The notes under the pieces are model-generated. The model saw only the letters and a program-made list of their open reading frames with translations, ran no database searches and was not told the DNA's origin. Source: Chamaecyparis obtusa (lineage: Eukaryota > Streptophyta > Pinopsida > Cupressales > Cupressaceae). Taken from it: a stretch of DNA of 64,000 bases. Position 1 is the first letter of the stretch, and every line of letters starts with the position of its first letter. The DNA is taken from positions 2,225,001 through 2,289,000 of the forward strand of contig BSBK01001534.1 of NCBI GenBank assembly GCA_027943335.1. Direction: 5' to 3'. Made by a program: the position numbers and the translations under genes. Positions 21,916-33,900 of this stretch are shown here, piece after piece.

Positions 21916-23290
21916 CTGACTGAGTGCATTTACTCCATAACAAATGTCTAGTGTAGTGTTGACCAAGTACATCAAGGACCCAATTATCTTTCGATAGAGA
22001 GTAGGATCTCCCATGTCTGATTTAGTTGCATTCATTTAGCTTATGTAATTTTATTTTCATGGGAGTAGCCATGGGTTTACAATCCATCATTCCAAACCTT
22101 TTTAGAATGTCAATAGTGTATTTTCCTTGATTTAAAGTGATTCCATCAGCCTACTGCCATACTTCTAAACCAAGAAAGTAGTGTAAAGGACCAAGATCCT
22201 TCATGTCAAATTCAGATGCTAGATCTTGTTTACATTTCATAATGAGATGGTTTTCTCTTGTAATCAATAAGTCATCAACATAAAGAATGAGAATCAACAT
22301 TTAACCATTAATTTCTTTGAAGTATAGATTCAGATCTGCATCATTCTTAGCCCGAGCCTAAAATTTAATGATCTATCCTCTCATACCAAGCATGAGGAGC
22401 CTGTTTCAGACCATACAGTGCCTTCTATAATTTTCAAACATGAGAATCATTTTCGTGTATTACAAATCCTATAGGTTGCTCCAAGTACACTTCCTCTTCT
22501 ATTATGCCATTAAGAAAAGAAGTCTTTACATCTATTTGGTGAATCTTCCATCATTTTGATGCAGCAATAGAAATCACAATCCTAACATAATTATATCGAG
22601 CAACCAAAGAAAATGTTTCCTCGTAATCAATCCCCTCCTTTTGAGAAAATCCTCTGGCAACAAATCTTCCTTCATATTTTTCAATACTGCCATCTGTAGC
22701 ATGTTTGATTTTGAAGAGCCATTTAAATTAAACTATTGATTTATCCTTTGGTCTAGGAACAATGTCCCAAACATAATTCTTAAGAATAGATTGATATTCT
22801 TTTGTCATAGCATCTTTCCAAACTTAGATTTTGAAAGATTCCTAATGCTAGAAGGTTTTCATAGCATCCTTCCAAACTTGGAGCTTGAAAGCTTCCAATC
22901 TCATTAAGGCAACCTAGATGGAGTATCTAAGAGTTATTTTTCTTTCCCTGAAGGTTTCTTTAGGTGTTGCAAAACTTTCAACCTCTTGTATCATTTTCCT
23001 TTCCCATAGAGGTCTTTTTCAGTTCACAGTGGTGTCTCTAGGCCCATTAGCAGGATTCATAGGCTCATTTGGATTAACATCTTCCATAAGTTCATGGGTC
23101 TCCCTTTGAATCTCAAAAGTATGATCCTCTTCTATATTTTGAGGAGATTCTTGATCTTCAATGGCCATCTCATGAATGTCCTTGGATCTTTTGAATACAT
23201 CTTCTTCAAATATTACATCCCTACTTAGCTCAATTGGTTTTTGTCTAGGAATATAAATCCTATAGGCTTTAGATATTTCACTATAGCCCA
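21916..23290 (-). pseudogene. Copia RT domain with preceding integrase tail
   Basis: Minus-strand reading begins at GYSEISKAYRIY (an integrase C-terminal landmark), an acidic linker (23,019-23,291), then RVT_2-type [50 protein letters not shown] near 22,290, YFLGLEV, ATPMK. It ends at GVNALSQ, where chromovirus copy 2 breaks it. YVDD is intact, but stops and frame changes disable the gene. A 50-60 base local duplication at 22,807-22,915 repeats the WKDAM codons. RNase H continues at 15,950. Confidence 0.85.
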
Positions 23291-23830
23291 CAAATGTTCC
23301 CTTTTTTTCCCGAGGGTTCTAGTTTAGATCTAGCACTTATCCCTTGATTGAATGCTTCCCAAGATGTTGGGAATCTATTGAGAGAAAACATGGTTAACTC
23401 CTTGCTATCAATTCTGTGACCAATGGTGGATAGTTGATCTCTTAATTCTATTATCCTCATGAAGTAAGACGTGGTGGATTTTCCTTTGTTCATTTTCACG
23501 TGGTGGAGTTGTTGCTTTAGTGTAAGAGTCCTGCTTATGTTATTTATTTCATACATACTTTCTAATGTTGTGAACATGTGATAGGTTGTATCTAATTTGG
23601 AGATAACTGGAACTATGTGATCTTTTACTACATCCACCAACATCTTCATGGCTTTATTGTTGGTTTTCATCCACTAAAGTTTCTCATTGTCTTCATTAGG
23701 TACAGGTATTTCCTTCTCCATGAATGTATCTAAATCATGTTCTCTTAGGGAAAGTATCGATCCTCAATTTCCAAGATACAAAATTTGAAGCCCCTTCAAG
23801 TTGGTCCTCAAATCTAACACCATTCACCAT
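23291..23830 (-). pseudogene. Copia gag (UBN2 type), fused by deletion to integrase tail
   Basis: It begins MVNGVRFEDQLEG at 23,830, about 95 bases after the primer site. After one frame change it continues as an open stretch of about 125 codons (23,281-23,670). NNKAMKMLVDVVKDHI, LTLKQQLHHVKM and GISARSKL are typical of copia UBN2 gag. After ARSKL the sequence passes directly into KLEPSGKKG, which belongs near the integrase end. The zinc knuckle, protease and integrase catalytic core are missing. The shared KL/E at the join suggests a short-homology deletion. Confidence 0.8.
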
Positions 23831-23927
23831 TTTGTTGAATATAAAGAATTCTAGAAATTTTAATAGCACTTAGATGATCTATGCTTATAAATATGATTGG
23901 ATCTTCCTTATTTTGGCTCTGATACCA

Positions 23928-24462
23928 TGTCAATTTTGATCATATTTAGATGATAGGTAATTTTAATTTTATCTTATCTGTTATGCAGGAGTGCATAATC
24001 AACAAAATCAAGTTCTACACAATTCGATAATCTGGAAATATGGTTGTTTGTACTTCATAATAATATCACTAGGATATGTTTATTAATATCAGTCTGTTGT
24101 AGTTCAATATCGTTGAGATGGTTTAATCGATCTGTTGTATACTAAGTTTTCCCTACTCTAATGATTTTTGTACATTACAAAGTATTTGGAATGGCTTCAT
24201 ACATATATGACAATGAAGAGACATGGCTCTACATGAAAGCATATGGTTTCACGTAGAGACATGTCTCTACATGAGATATGTCTTTTATCGATATGTCTTA
24301 TTGTTACCATTAACAATGTTGTTTGATTACTAAGTCTCAGTGATATCATTAACAAGTTAAACATGAACGATTATATATATCTGCTGCAACAATTATATCG
24401 ATATGAATTATCGATATACTCAGCAATAACAATATGATTCTTAATCATCACAACATAAACGG

Positions 24463-24532
<70 letters not shown>

Positions 24533-24744
24533 TCAATGATGATTATTGCAGTGATAATTAATCATCTACAATGGGGATTAATAATATTATATTATGATAA
24601 TCATAATCATAATATACTATTATTACAGATAATCATATCAGTATAAGATAAAGGATAGAAATCAAATGTTCAAGGCCGATAGGCCACTTATACATTTGAT
24701 TAAATCAGTTAGAGTAATCTGATTGAAGCTACATATCTTTAACA
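23928..24744 (-). repeat. 5' LTR of the minus-strand copia element, with microsatellite
   Basis: On the plus strand it starts TGTCAATTTTGATC directly beside the primer site TGGTATCAGAGCC (minus strand, 23,915-23,927) and ends CTTTAACA. It aligns with 14,029-14,806. It is about 40 bases longer because of the simple repeat at 24,463-24,531. The long palindrome is at 24,218-24,267. Confidence 0.88.
24463..24531. repeat. (TA)n(TTTA)n microsatellite
   Basis: About 38 bases of alternating TA are followed by about eight TTTA units. The matching place in the partner LTR (about 14,582) has only some ten bases of TA, so the expansion came after insertion or from replication slippage. Confidence 0.95.
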
Positions 24745-26891
24745 TTTTGGTATATGTATAATTAATTTTTATAATAGTGGTATATGTGGACAGTGGACAT
24801 GAACATGCACATTTGATTAGTATACAATTGGTTGATATGGCAGTGGTTTATATCTATATATATACTTGCGTCTTTGGTATACTTTGACAGGATTCAAACG
24901 TATACACAGAGTTATCTCTGAATAGGAATAGCATTGGTATTGAATCAGTTTGGTATCATGGCAGTTCATTTGATATTTTCATTGATATCTTCTACAATTT
25001 TGAAACTTTTTCTTTCGGATTGACTTTGATACAGAATACTCTTCATATTCATAATATAGTGATATTATTGATATTTCTTTGATATGCAGGGAACAATGAA
25101 CAGGTATACATGACACTTACAGTGTGATACATTGGTCATATATGCTCACATAATGTTCAGTATTTTGTCTTCTCATATGGTTTATTATCAATTCTTGTAG
25201 ACCATAAAACGTTGATATCTTATATATCTTTTCATGAATGAAGATTGATATCTTATCAATAAAACACCAATAGCTTATTTATACAAGATCAATGAGTTAT
25301 CGATAACTTATGTTGTGTAAAGGTTTATTGATGAGTCAATATGACTTGACTACCAATATTTTATATAAGTTGATGATATCATATTGATATTGATATCATA
25401 TCATATCAATATAAGGCTTGGAAAGCCAAGCATCTTGTGAAAAAAGTTTGGCAGCATATTATGGTTTAGAGTCAGTGTAATTGCTTTTCAAAGTATGTAA
25501 AGGTTTCATTGTTAAGCATAGCTTTGCTGTTTTTGACTTGGCTTAGTATCATGACTTTCAACACCATTATTATATTGAGAATGTGTAAGGGATACACCTT
25601 CGTGATCGGTGTTAATCTATTGGCATCATAGTGTCGGGTATTATTGACATTCAAATGTCAATATGGTATGTTGCATGTCATTATTATTGATTTGAGTTAC
25701 ACTTGGATTTAGGGCATTGAAGGGAAGACAGATTTCTTGTTTTGCAAAGCATTTGATTGTTCATTGTTTTGAAACCCTATCGAGATAGGGCATGAGCATT
25801 GCAACTGGTTTGAATTGAGATCACAGTGAACTTGGACTTGTAGATAGAAATGGCAATGTTGTGGTTATTGGAATAACATTTCATGAAACCGGTATTTGGT
25901 TTTCAATTTGAGAAAGGAATTTGGTTTGGTTTGTTTAATTTGTTATTGCTTCTTTACAAATAGAAGAATTTTTGTTTCTGCTCTGTTTTGAAATGATTGG
26001 GATTTCCATGGAAACTGTAGAAAGATTAGTTGGGATGGTTCTGTCCTGAAATAGTTACAAGATGTTTGATTTGGGTATTATGTGAATACAATTGTTCTCT
26101 ATTTTTGAGTTAGGGATGGCACTTTAAAGAATACATTTCCTTCTATTTTTGAAAGCGATATGAGGTCTATGAAAAGTATAACACAGAGCTCTAGTGTTTC
26201 AAGAAGTTTCATTTTGTGAAGAGTGATTTAGGGTATGAAGGATATATTTGTTTTGGATTCATTGACAGTTGATTTTCATTGTTTAATATCTGCAACACAA
26301 AAAGATTTATTGTATAGGCCTTTAATGTTTGAAGGGTTTTTAATTCTGTTGAAAAGAGGTTTTAAATGTTGTAAAATATTATATTGTAAGTCTGGTTATT
26401 ATACTTCATGATGAGTTAACAACATTATGTTGTATTTATTCCATAATTGTATGTAATCCTGAATCTCAAGGCAAATGAGATATTCAGGAAGGTGATACAT
26501 TTGGAGAGATTTCAATTTTTTTTATTTGATTTCAATCAGTTTGATTTTCTAGTGAGGCATTGTTGATAATTAGGGAGGCATCTGATTTATAAGTCAGTGA
26601 CACATTTTCGAGTGGTTTTTCATCCCTATGAGGATTTTCCACTCATGAAAATAATTGTGTCAATTGATTCTGCATGTGCTCTTTTGCTTTGTTAAGTTGA
26701 GTTCATTTATCAATTTATTAAAAGGTGAATTATATTTATTGTTATGAGAATTAGTTCATAAGCATCTTTGTTTGAAAAATAAATCAGTTCATAAGAAACT
26801 TTATTTGAAAAAGGAATTGTAAAATTTTAGAACACTGATTCACCCCTCCCTCCCCCTCCTCCCCTATCCCAATGTTCTTTTTACTCCAACA

Positions 26892-27835
26892 AAGAAGGTA
26901 TGGAAAAATATTACCATGTGTCTTAAGAATTGTCATCTTGAATGTCTCTATAGAAGGCATTGCATATAAGCTATACAGGAAAATAGGTAAAATCTACCAA
27001 ACTAAAAGTTTGTCTAATAAGTTACATTTAAAAAGACAATTGTATTCTCTCAAATGAGAGAGGGTGATTCAATTGTTAATCATTTGAATTATTTTAAATT
27101 TGATTACAAGTCAACTTGCTTCAATAGATGTTAAGTTAGAAGATGACGATAAATGTGTTCTTCTACTTTGCTCTTTTCCTGATACTTGGAAAAATCTAAT
27201 TGTTGTAATAAATAATGGTGGTGTAGAGACTAAGATGGGCAATGTGGTTCCTTTCTCTCAAAAGAGATGAGGATAAATATCATGAGTGTTAGCTCCCAAG
27301 ATGCCTTCCATGTTTGAGTAAGGTCTAAAGAGAAAGGGAATAATTCTAAAGGATGTTCTAAGACCCCTGGAAAGAGTAAAGTGTTGGAACTGTGAAAAAG
27401 GAGGACATGTGGAGGAGTGTAGGAATAAAAAAGAAAGACCACTTAAGCTTCTACGAATAAGTCATCCAATGTTGGTGATCTTGATGTTTTGTTTACTTCA
27501 TCTAACTTTATTAGTATTGATGTTTGGCTTGTTTATTCAACTATTTCCTACCATATGACTCCTCACAAGAAGTGGTTTTTTGAAAGTAAAGAATGTGATG
27601 GAGGAGAATTTTTACTTGTTGATAATACCCTCAGTGAAGATTGTTGGAAAAGGAAAGATAAAGTTATGTTTTAGTGATAGGGGGATTATTTCCATTCAAA
27701 ATGTTTTTGCATATTCTAGATCTTGTGAGAATTTTACTTTCACATTTCACATTGAATGATTCTAGAATGCATGTGGAGTTTGATAAATCTAGTTGCAAGT
27801 TGGCAAGGGGGAGTTTGGTGATTATTAAGGGATTA
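26892..27835 (+). pseudogene. Copia gag to pre-integrase fragment, both ends lost
   Basis: The plus strand shows, across several frames, a copia gag (KIYQTKSLSNKLHLKRQLYS near 26,980-27,050; EDDDKCVLLLCSFPDTWKNL near 27,135-27,200) and a zinc knuckle remnant (GGHVEECRNKK near 27,400). Next come a protease/pre-integrase part (MTPHKKWFFESKECDGGEF near 27,555 and GKGKIKLCFSDRG near 27,650) and SSCKLARGSLVIIKG near 27,790. The gag N-terminus (about 80-90 residues) is missing at the LTR junction. The rest stops where the Tat LTR fragment begins near 27,835. There are many frameshifts and it is not functional. Confidence 0.75.
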
Positions 27836-28196
27836 TAAATCTAGTTGCATCTTGACCATCCATTTGGCCTTCTCTTTGCCTATAAATTGAGCCCTCTTCT
27901 CCTTCATTTTCATCCACCATTTGAGAAAAGTTACCATGCCATTTTGAAGAACAAAAATCACATCCATACCCTCATAACAAAATCTTCCTACATTTGAAGC
28001 TTGAGAAAACTTTGAGCACACATCTCTCCATCTTGGACAAATCTTCTACACTTTGGAGGCTTCTTAGGTATAAGGTTTGCATTCCCTTGTGTTTATTTCT
28101 TTCATTTGTAGGTCTAAACTAAAGGTTTTATCTTCTTTATTTTTTTGAATGCTAGCTTAGTTTAGTATTCTCTAACACTAGATTTTAGGTATTACA
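27836..28196 (+). repeat. Tat 5' LTR, truncated at its 5' side
   Basis: The right end is exact: GGTATTACA, four T, then the primer site at 28,201. A TATA box lies only about 45 bases from the left break, so most of U3 is missing. The left limit is set where the copia fragment ends and is approximate. Confidence 0.65.
27881..27889 (+). promoter_or_regulatory. TATA box in Tat LTR fragment
   Basis: TATAAATTG in the context TTTGCC-TATAAATTGAGCCC is followed by a pyrimidine-rich TCTTCTCCTTCATTTTCATCC. This is a textbook plant core promoter layout, with initiation expected some 30 bases downstream. It is now detached from most of its upstream region. Confidence 0.65.
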
Positions 28197-28200
28197 TTTT

Positions 28201-28218
28201 TGTACGCCCAGTGGGACC
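28201..28218 (+). other. Primer binding site of the Tat element
   Basis: TGTACGCCCAGTGGGACC follows the LTR end after TTTT. Its CCCAGTGGGA core is shared with the primer site of the minus-strand element at 57,720-57,737. I do not assign the tRNA. Confidence 0.65.
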
Positions 28219-30987
28219 CACTTCTAGGGTCATTTCTTCATCTTTTTCATTCATTTTACATTGCAAAACTAACCCAAAACTAATGTTTTTTGTTGTTTGA
28301 GTTCTTTGCAAGTGTTTTTTGGGTGTTTTGCAAGTTTGAGGTGAAAGAAAACACATGTGCGCCACCATTCCCATCTTCAGATTTTACATAGCAAAAAAAA
28401 CACAGTTTTGCAGGAATGTGGGTATGGTCGGCGGGATTGACTATATGGTCAATGGGATCGCATTCCCACGAACGACCCTTCTAGTCTTTGTCTAAATTAT
28501 TCTCATTGTCCCAAATTCACCAATCATTTCTCTGTGACATAACTGTGGGATTGCTTTCCCGCAATGCGAGAACGTTGTTTGACCAAACAGGACCACATTT
28601 GTACGAATTATAAGCCATAAGGAATTATTAAAACCTCAAAAAAATTTCCCACATTCTTGCAACGTGGGATCGACAATTGACCTTGCAAAATTGTGCATTG
28701 ACCTTGTAGGATCACGTCCGCAGGTAATGCACTAAACTCGACATTTATTGCTTTCTGTGAATTTTTGTTATTATGACAATCCTGCGGGATCGCTTGTATG
28801 GTCTGCGGGAATGCTATTTTTTCATTTGCGAGATTGCAGGGATTGGCGAGAACGCTGGTTAATATTTTTTAAATAGAATTTACACACTTGTATTTGGTGC
28901 ACTAAAATGAACATTGAATGCAAACACAACACCTCATTTTTTCAATTTGGGCTTAAAATGAACAAGGGCTAAAAATGAACAATCAAACATTTCATTTGGT
29001 GTTTAAAATCAATCCAATTCAATCTTGAATGCTTAAGGGACAATAAACCAATGCGATGAAATATTTTGATTTGGGGCTTAAAAAGAATCAAAATCAAAGT
29101 CTTGAATGCTAAAAGCAAGTAACACTTGTTGTTTTTGCAAAGAATCAAATATTATTTTAAGCATTGTCATTTACTTTCCAAAGAACCTTGTATGCTAAAA
29201 ATGAGTGTTTGATGTTCTAGGATAGAAAACACTTAGTCTAATCTAGGTTAAATTTGGAATGAAGACTTCTTGGCGTGTTTGAAGGAGTGTTTTTCAATGC
29301 CTCCTTAGAGCTTCTCAATTCTTGCAAAAACCTTGATAAATTAAGCGACATAAGAACAATTAGCTTGTATGTGTATCCTCTCCCCTCACCTTTGTGGAAC
29401 TTGGTTGAAGAGAAAGATCAAGATCAATTAGTTTTTCTTCTAGTGAGGCCTATTTGGAGAGAAGCGCTTCCTCTCTAGAGAATGACCTCAAACCGATAAT
29501 TCCCTGATTGGTATATAAACAAGGTGTTGAGAAAACTCTTGCCTTATCCCCTCAAGCTCAGGTGAGGCATGTTGATGGTAGCCTAAGGTAGGTGAATATC
29601 CCTACAATTTTGGCATGGTCAACTAGGCTCTTAAGTGAGTCACACGCGTACAAACTGATTGGGGGGATGCCATGGATCTTACTAAAAGTCATTAATTAGA
29701 GGCCCATCTGATCTACTCTTGAAGGTATCAAAATCTTTGTGTAAGGACCGATCCAAGTGGTTTCTTGGATCACCTAAAGATTACTCATCATCTATATTCC
29801 TCTTTTGGGATACCATGTTGTGGGAAAAGGTTTTGATACTAGCTTTTCTTGTAGGTAGAAATTGCTTGTGCATGTTCTCGAAGTTATCAAACCCAATGAA
29901 AACATTTGTTTGAACATACACAAATCAAAGTTACAAAGTTCTTTGCCAAAGAGATCATCTACCTGCTCTCCCACAAGATTGATTTGTCTCTTGTGGGACT
30001 GTTTGTCAATTATCCCAAAAGCAACCCAAGTTTGTTCAACACCAAGCCAAGGTATACTTACTGTATTCACTTCCTAGCTTGACTTACTCCAGTATCCAAG
30101 GAGTGAAGATATTTTTGGACCTATGACCGAACTAGTGAAACACAAGAAAGCTAAGCTACCAACACCACATGTGTATCGAGAGAAAAAGGTTGCCAAAAGA
30201 AATCTCAAAGATCACCAACCCATTGTCACTGCAACCCAAGAACAAGAGAAATACCAAGAAAGACTAGACAATGTGGAATACAATGCAAGGGTCAAACAAT
30301 TTTCATTTTGAATCTGAGTTAACTGCCAGTTCGTCCGACTGGAAAGTGAAGACTAGTAGGCTTAACCCCACTCCCTTCTCAACATCTGCAAAGTTGTCTC
30401 AACATCCATACATCTTAGATTACTTCTTAGGTGCATTTACGTCATCCCCATAGGAAGCATCAATTAGTATCATCTCCTATCCAAATCCTGAATCATCATC
30501 CTAGATCCACATCCCATCCTAGATCCAAGTCCCATCCAAAGACTCATTTTGAGCTGCTCAAACCTTATCCAAAGAAATCAAAATCTTAGCTTTACCTGTT
30601 CGACTAAGCACTATTTGGGGTAGTTAGTACTTACTCCTGTGAACCTCATCATCTTGATCTAGAGATTTTCTCACACTAGTAAGGATCCCGTTGTCCAAAG
30701 ATCATAAGTCTATCTGAGGATGCCAATTCTTCACATTTTGATCCCACATCAGGAAAGGTAGTTCATCTTGGTCTTCAACCACCCATCCAAGTACATCACT
30801 AAAATCTTGTACCATCCAAAAAATCCTTTTTATCTAAGCATCTCAAATCCTTCATTTAGGCTATCATCCACATCACCTAGATCTAAGGCCATCATCCCAA
30901 GAATCATCTCGACATGTCTATATCTCCCCCATCCTAGGACTTTTCACTTTCATGCATGTTGAGACATGATCAAACAAGAGGAAAGGA
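28219..30987 (+). other. Long Tat leader region
   Basis: About 2.8 kb lies between primer site and gag, a length in keeping with the long leaders of this lineage. Between about 28,425 and 28,870 a GGGATCG/GGGATTG word recurs seven or more times with CGCAATGCGAGAACG variants (for example near 28,465, 28,553, 28,668, 28,785 and 28,852). The 62-codon ORF at 30,123-30,311 is rich in K, Q and E and has no known motif. I see nothing else coding. Confidence 0.5.
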
Positions 30988-33900
30988 ATGGATCCCAACC
31001 AAGTCACTAGTTCAACGGACCCAAACGACCGTACCGGTACTATGGTAATGTATGATCCTCAAGCACCTTTGGTTTAGAATGTGTGGGAAGACCCCAATGA
31101 GACACCTACCACTAACTCCATGGAAGCTTTCATGTGCCTTCCAAGACACGTGCAGATGGTAAGCATGATTATTGCACAGAATCATCTCGCTATTTTGGCA
31201 AACTACGCACAAGAGGGTACTCCCATTCCCCCACATCTATGCCCTTTTGACCCCACAAAACCCATCCATATCTCCACCAACACCCCCCCTCCCTTTGTCA
31301 TCCAAAAAATCCATGATCCGACCATACAAATATCTCATACAGCTTCATCAATCCCGCATCTCTTGCAGCCTGGCTCAGCAGCCCCCACAACTCAAACAGC
31401 GGCCCAATCTGCCCCTTCTCTGTCATGGGTGCATCTCCTCCCCCTACCACTTCACAAACAGCCACACAAACATAGGCTTCTACACAAGCGCCACCTCCAC
31501 CTCCCACACAAGCTACTACATAGATGATACCTCCACCTGTCGTAAGCCAAGGCTCCACATCAACACCAATTCTGCAAGGAGCGACACAAGCCACCCAAAC
31601 CACATTCACCTAGTCTGTCACACAACCTAATCCCACACAAGCCCCTCCCCCACCTTTTTTTTTTAGCACACAGGCTCAACATGTCACCTTCAGAAATAGG
31701 AATACCATTTATGGCATCCCAAAACCCTTCATCTGCATCACAAAATCCCACTTTTACTCCCACATTCATAGCAACCTCTACATCACAAACCACAGTAGGA
31801 ATTGCCACCACTTGGAGCCTTAACAAGCGCAAATGAATGCCTTGCATACCCACACACTCACACCTCACCCGACCATCTTATTAGCAAGGAACCATTCTGC
31901 AAGTAGCACAACAACCACCGCCACCTCCTTTCATTACATCTTTTCTCACATTCACCAACTACCTATCTATGCCACGTGTTGCTCCTCAAGTTGTCCCCAC
32001 ACAATCGCAATAGCTTGGCTCCACCCATCCCACTAACTCCCTCACTCAACTGCCCATAGTACATAACGAAGCCTTTGTCCCCTCTTTCAATAATGTGGGC
32101 ATGCACCCTTTGTATATTGGCCAAGCCCAATGCCAGTCCCAATAGAAACCCTTCTACCAACCTCCTCCATAGCAATAGTAGCTCCTGGCACAACAACCTA
32201 ATCCTCTCATCCCACAGCAACAAACTACACCATACCCCACACATCAGCACGCCTCAACTATGCAACAGTAATACATCACCCAGCAAGCCTTCCAAAATCC
32301 ATTCCAAACCACCTATGCAGTAGGGAAATCCCCCTACCCCATCCCACAGTATCTTCCACATATCCCTCCATATTCACCCACACCATCTGACCCCTTTCCA
32401 ATGGGAGTCTGTCGATTTACAATGGGAAGAGATGAAGAACACCCTCAAATAATTCAAAGTTGGCAATGAGGGAAAAGCATTCAAGTTCATAGAAGTATGT
32501 CCATACCCTTTCGATAGATCAATCACAGTGGTCCCCTTCCCTAAGTATTTTTAAACACCCAAGTTTGACAAGTATCAAGGGAAGGGAGACCCAGTCAGCC
32601 ATATCAAAGAGTTCTACATGGCATGCCAAGAGGTGGCATACAATGACATCTATCTCATGCACCTTTTCCCCAAGAGTATGGGAGGGACTGCCATCGAGTG
32701 GTTATACAAAATACCATATGGGTCTATTTCCACATTCGCAAAACTCTCAGAGAAATTTGTGGCCCAATATGCGCATAATGTCGAGAATGAGCTCTCCTTG
32801 TTGGACCTATGTAATGCCAAACAAAAGGGATGTGAAACCCTAGCCGATTATCTACAATGATGGTAAAACCTCACCACGAGGTTGTCATACCAACCACCGA
32901 AAAAATACCTCACTAAGATATTCATCAATAATTTACATCTGAAGTGATCCCACTTCATGCGAATGAACTGCATACAAACTTATCATGATATAAAAGGGAA
33001 GGGAATGGACATCGAACAAGGTCTTTTGGATGATTGTGCCATTAAACATTACAAAGAGACCTCGTAAGATAGGCCCAACAATGATCGATCCTGCTATTGG
33101 AACAAAAACAAAAATGTGGTTACAGAGGGAGCCACAAACACCAAGCACGTCCAAGTTGTTGTAGCTGGCCCCAATCCTCCTCCCCCAATGTACCAACAAC
33201 AAGTTCCCACCTACCAGCAATCGCCTTGTTAGCCACCCATCAATCAGGCCAATGCCATATCTGTCACTCAGGGACAGAACAAACCTCATGCTCAGAACAA
33301 CTAGAAACACACATTCACTCCCCTCGGAGAACCCCTAGACACTATCTTCTGTTGCATGGCCAATGCTAATTTGATCGTCTATCTGCAGACCTAGCCATTT
33401 GATGAATCAACCCCTAAGCCCACCTGGTACAAGGACAATGAGTACTGTGACTATCACCATGTTAAGGGACACACCATCGTGAAGTGCATGAAACTCAAGC
33501 ACTATGTCCAAGACCTTTTTAACAAGAAGGAGATCACAGTTGACGCCCCTTTCCAAGCATCACCAAACACCAACTTGCAAATCTACCAAAATATGTTTCC
33601 TCAACACAATTCAAGAAATAATCAAACCAATGCTAACCCTCCCCAGAACCAAGGCAAGGGAAAACAAAGTGACCATAGTGATGGGAAAGATTATACTACT
33701 GCCTACATCAACTATGATAAATTTGTTGGTTGTATCTCCCAGGTTGAACTAACTGTGAATGTAATCCATGTCAAAGGTGTTGATAGTCAATATGTTGTTA
33801 CCACCCGCAAAGGCCAGATATCTGTTGTCAGTCCCAATACCACAACCATCCCTAGTGCGTAGTACAACCTCCTAAAACACCTTGGGAACACACCCACAAA

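Larger units (their letters stand above)
14029..24744 (-). mobile_element. Ty1/copia element, minus strand, internally deleted and split
   Basis: The LTRs are 14,029-14,806 (3') and 23,928-24,744 (5'). An initiator-Met primer site adjoins the 5' LTR. The order on the minus strand is LTR, gag (UBN2 type), a fused tail of integrase, RT, RNase H, spacer repeats, polypurine tract, LTR. The element has lost the end of gag, the protease and most of integrase. It is also interrupted by chromovirus copy 2 (15,951-21,915). Without that insertion it is about 4.75 kb. It sits inside the copia LTR at 13,953-26,891. The target duplication is unclear (CTTTG on the left overlaps the LTR edge; TTTTG on the right). 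Confidence 0.85.
13953..26891 (+). repeat. Copia LTR split by a nested minus-strand element
   Basis: The LTR begins TGTTGCC (13,953; an alternative start is TGTTGGAATT at 13,972) and breaks at 14,028. It resumes at 24,745 and ends with CACTGATTCACCCC and CTCCAACA at 26,891, giving roughly 2.2 kb without the insertion. The C-rich end block is shared with the LTRs at 1707, 49,685 and 61,836. A polypurine tract precedes it, yet copia gag sequence follows with no primer site. It could be a 3' LTR inserted in another copia's gag, or one unit of a tandem pair. The resumed part contains many GATATC words, densest at 25,380-25,420. Confidence 0.6.

Noticed and set aside
31298..31868. Minus-strand ORFs of about 100 codons opposite the Tat gag
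   Set aside because: They are shadows of the proline/threonine-rich gag strand and low in complexity.
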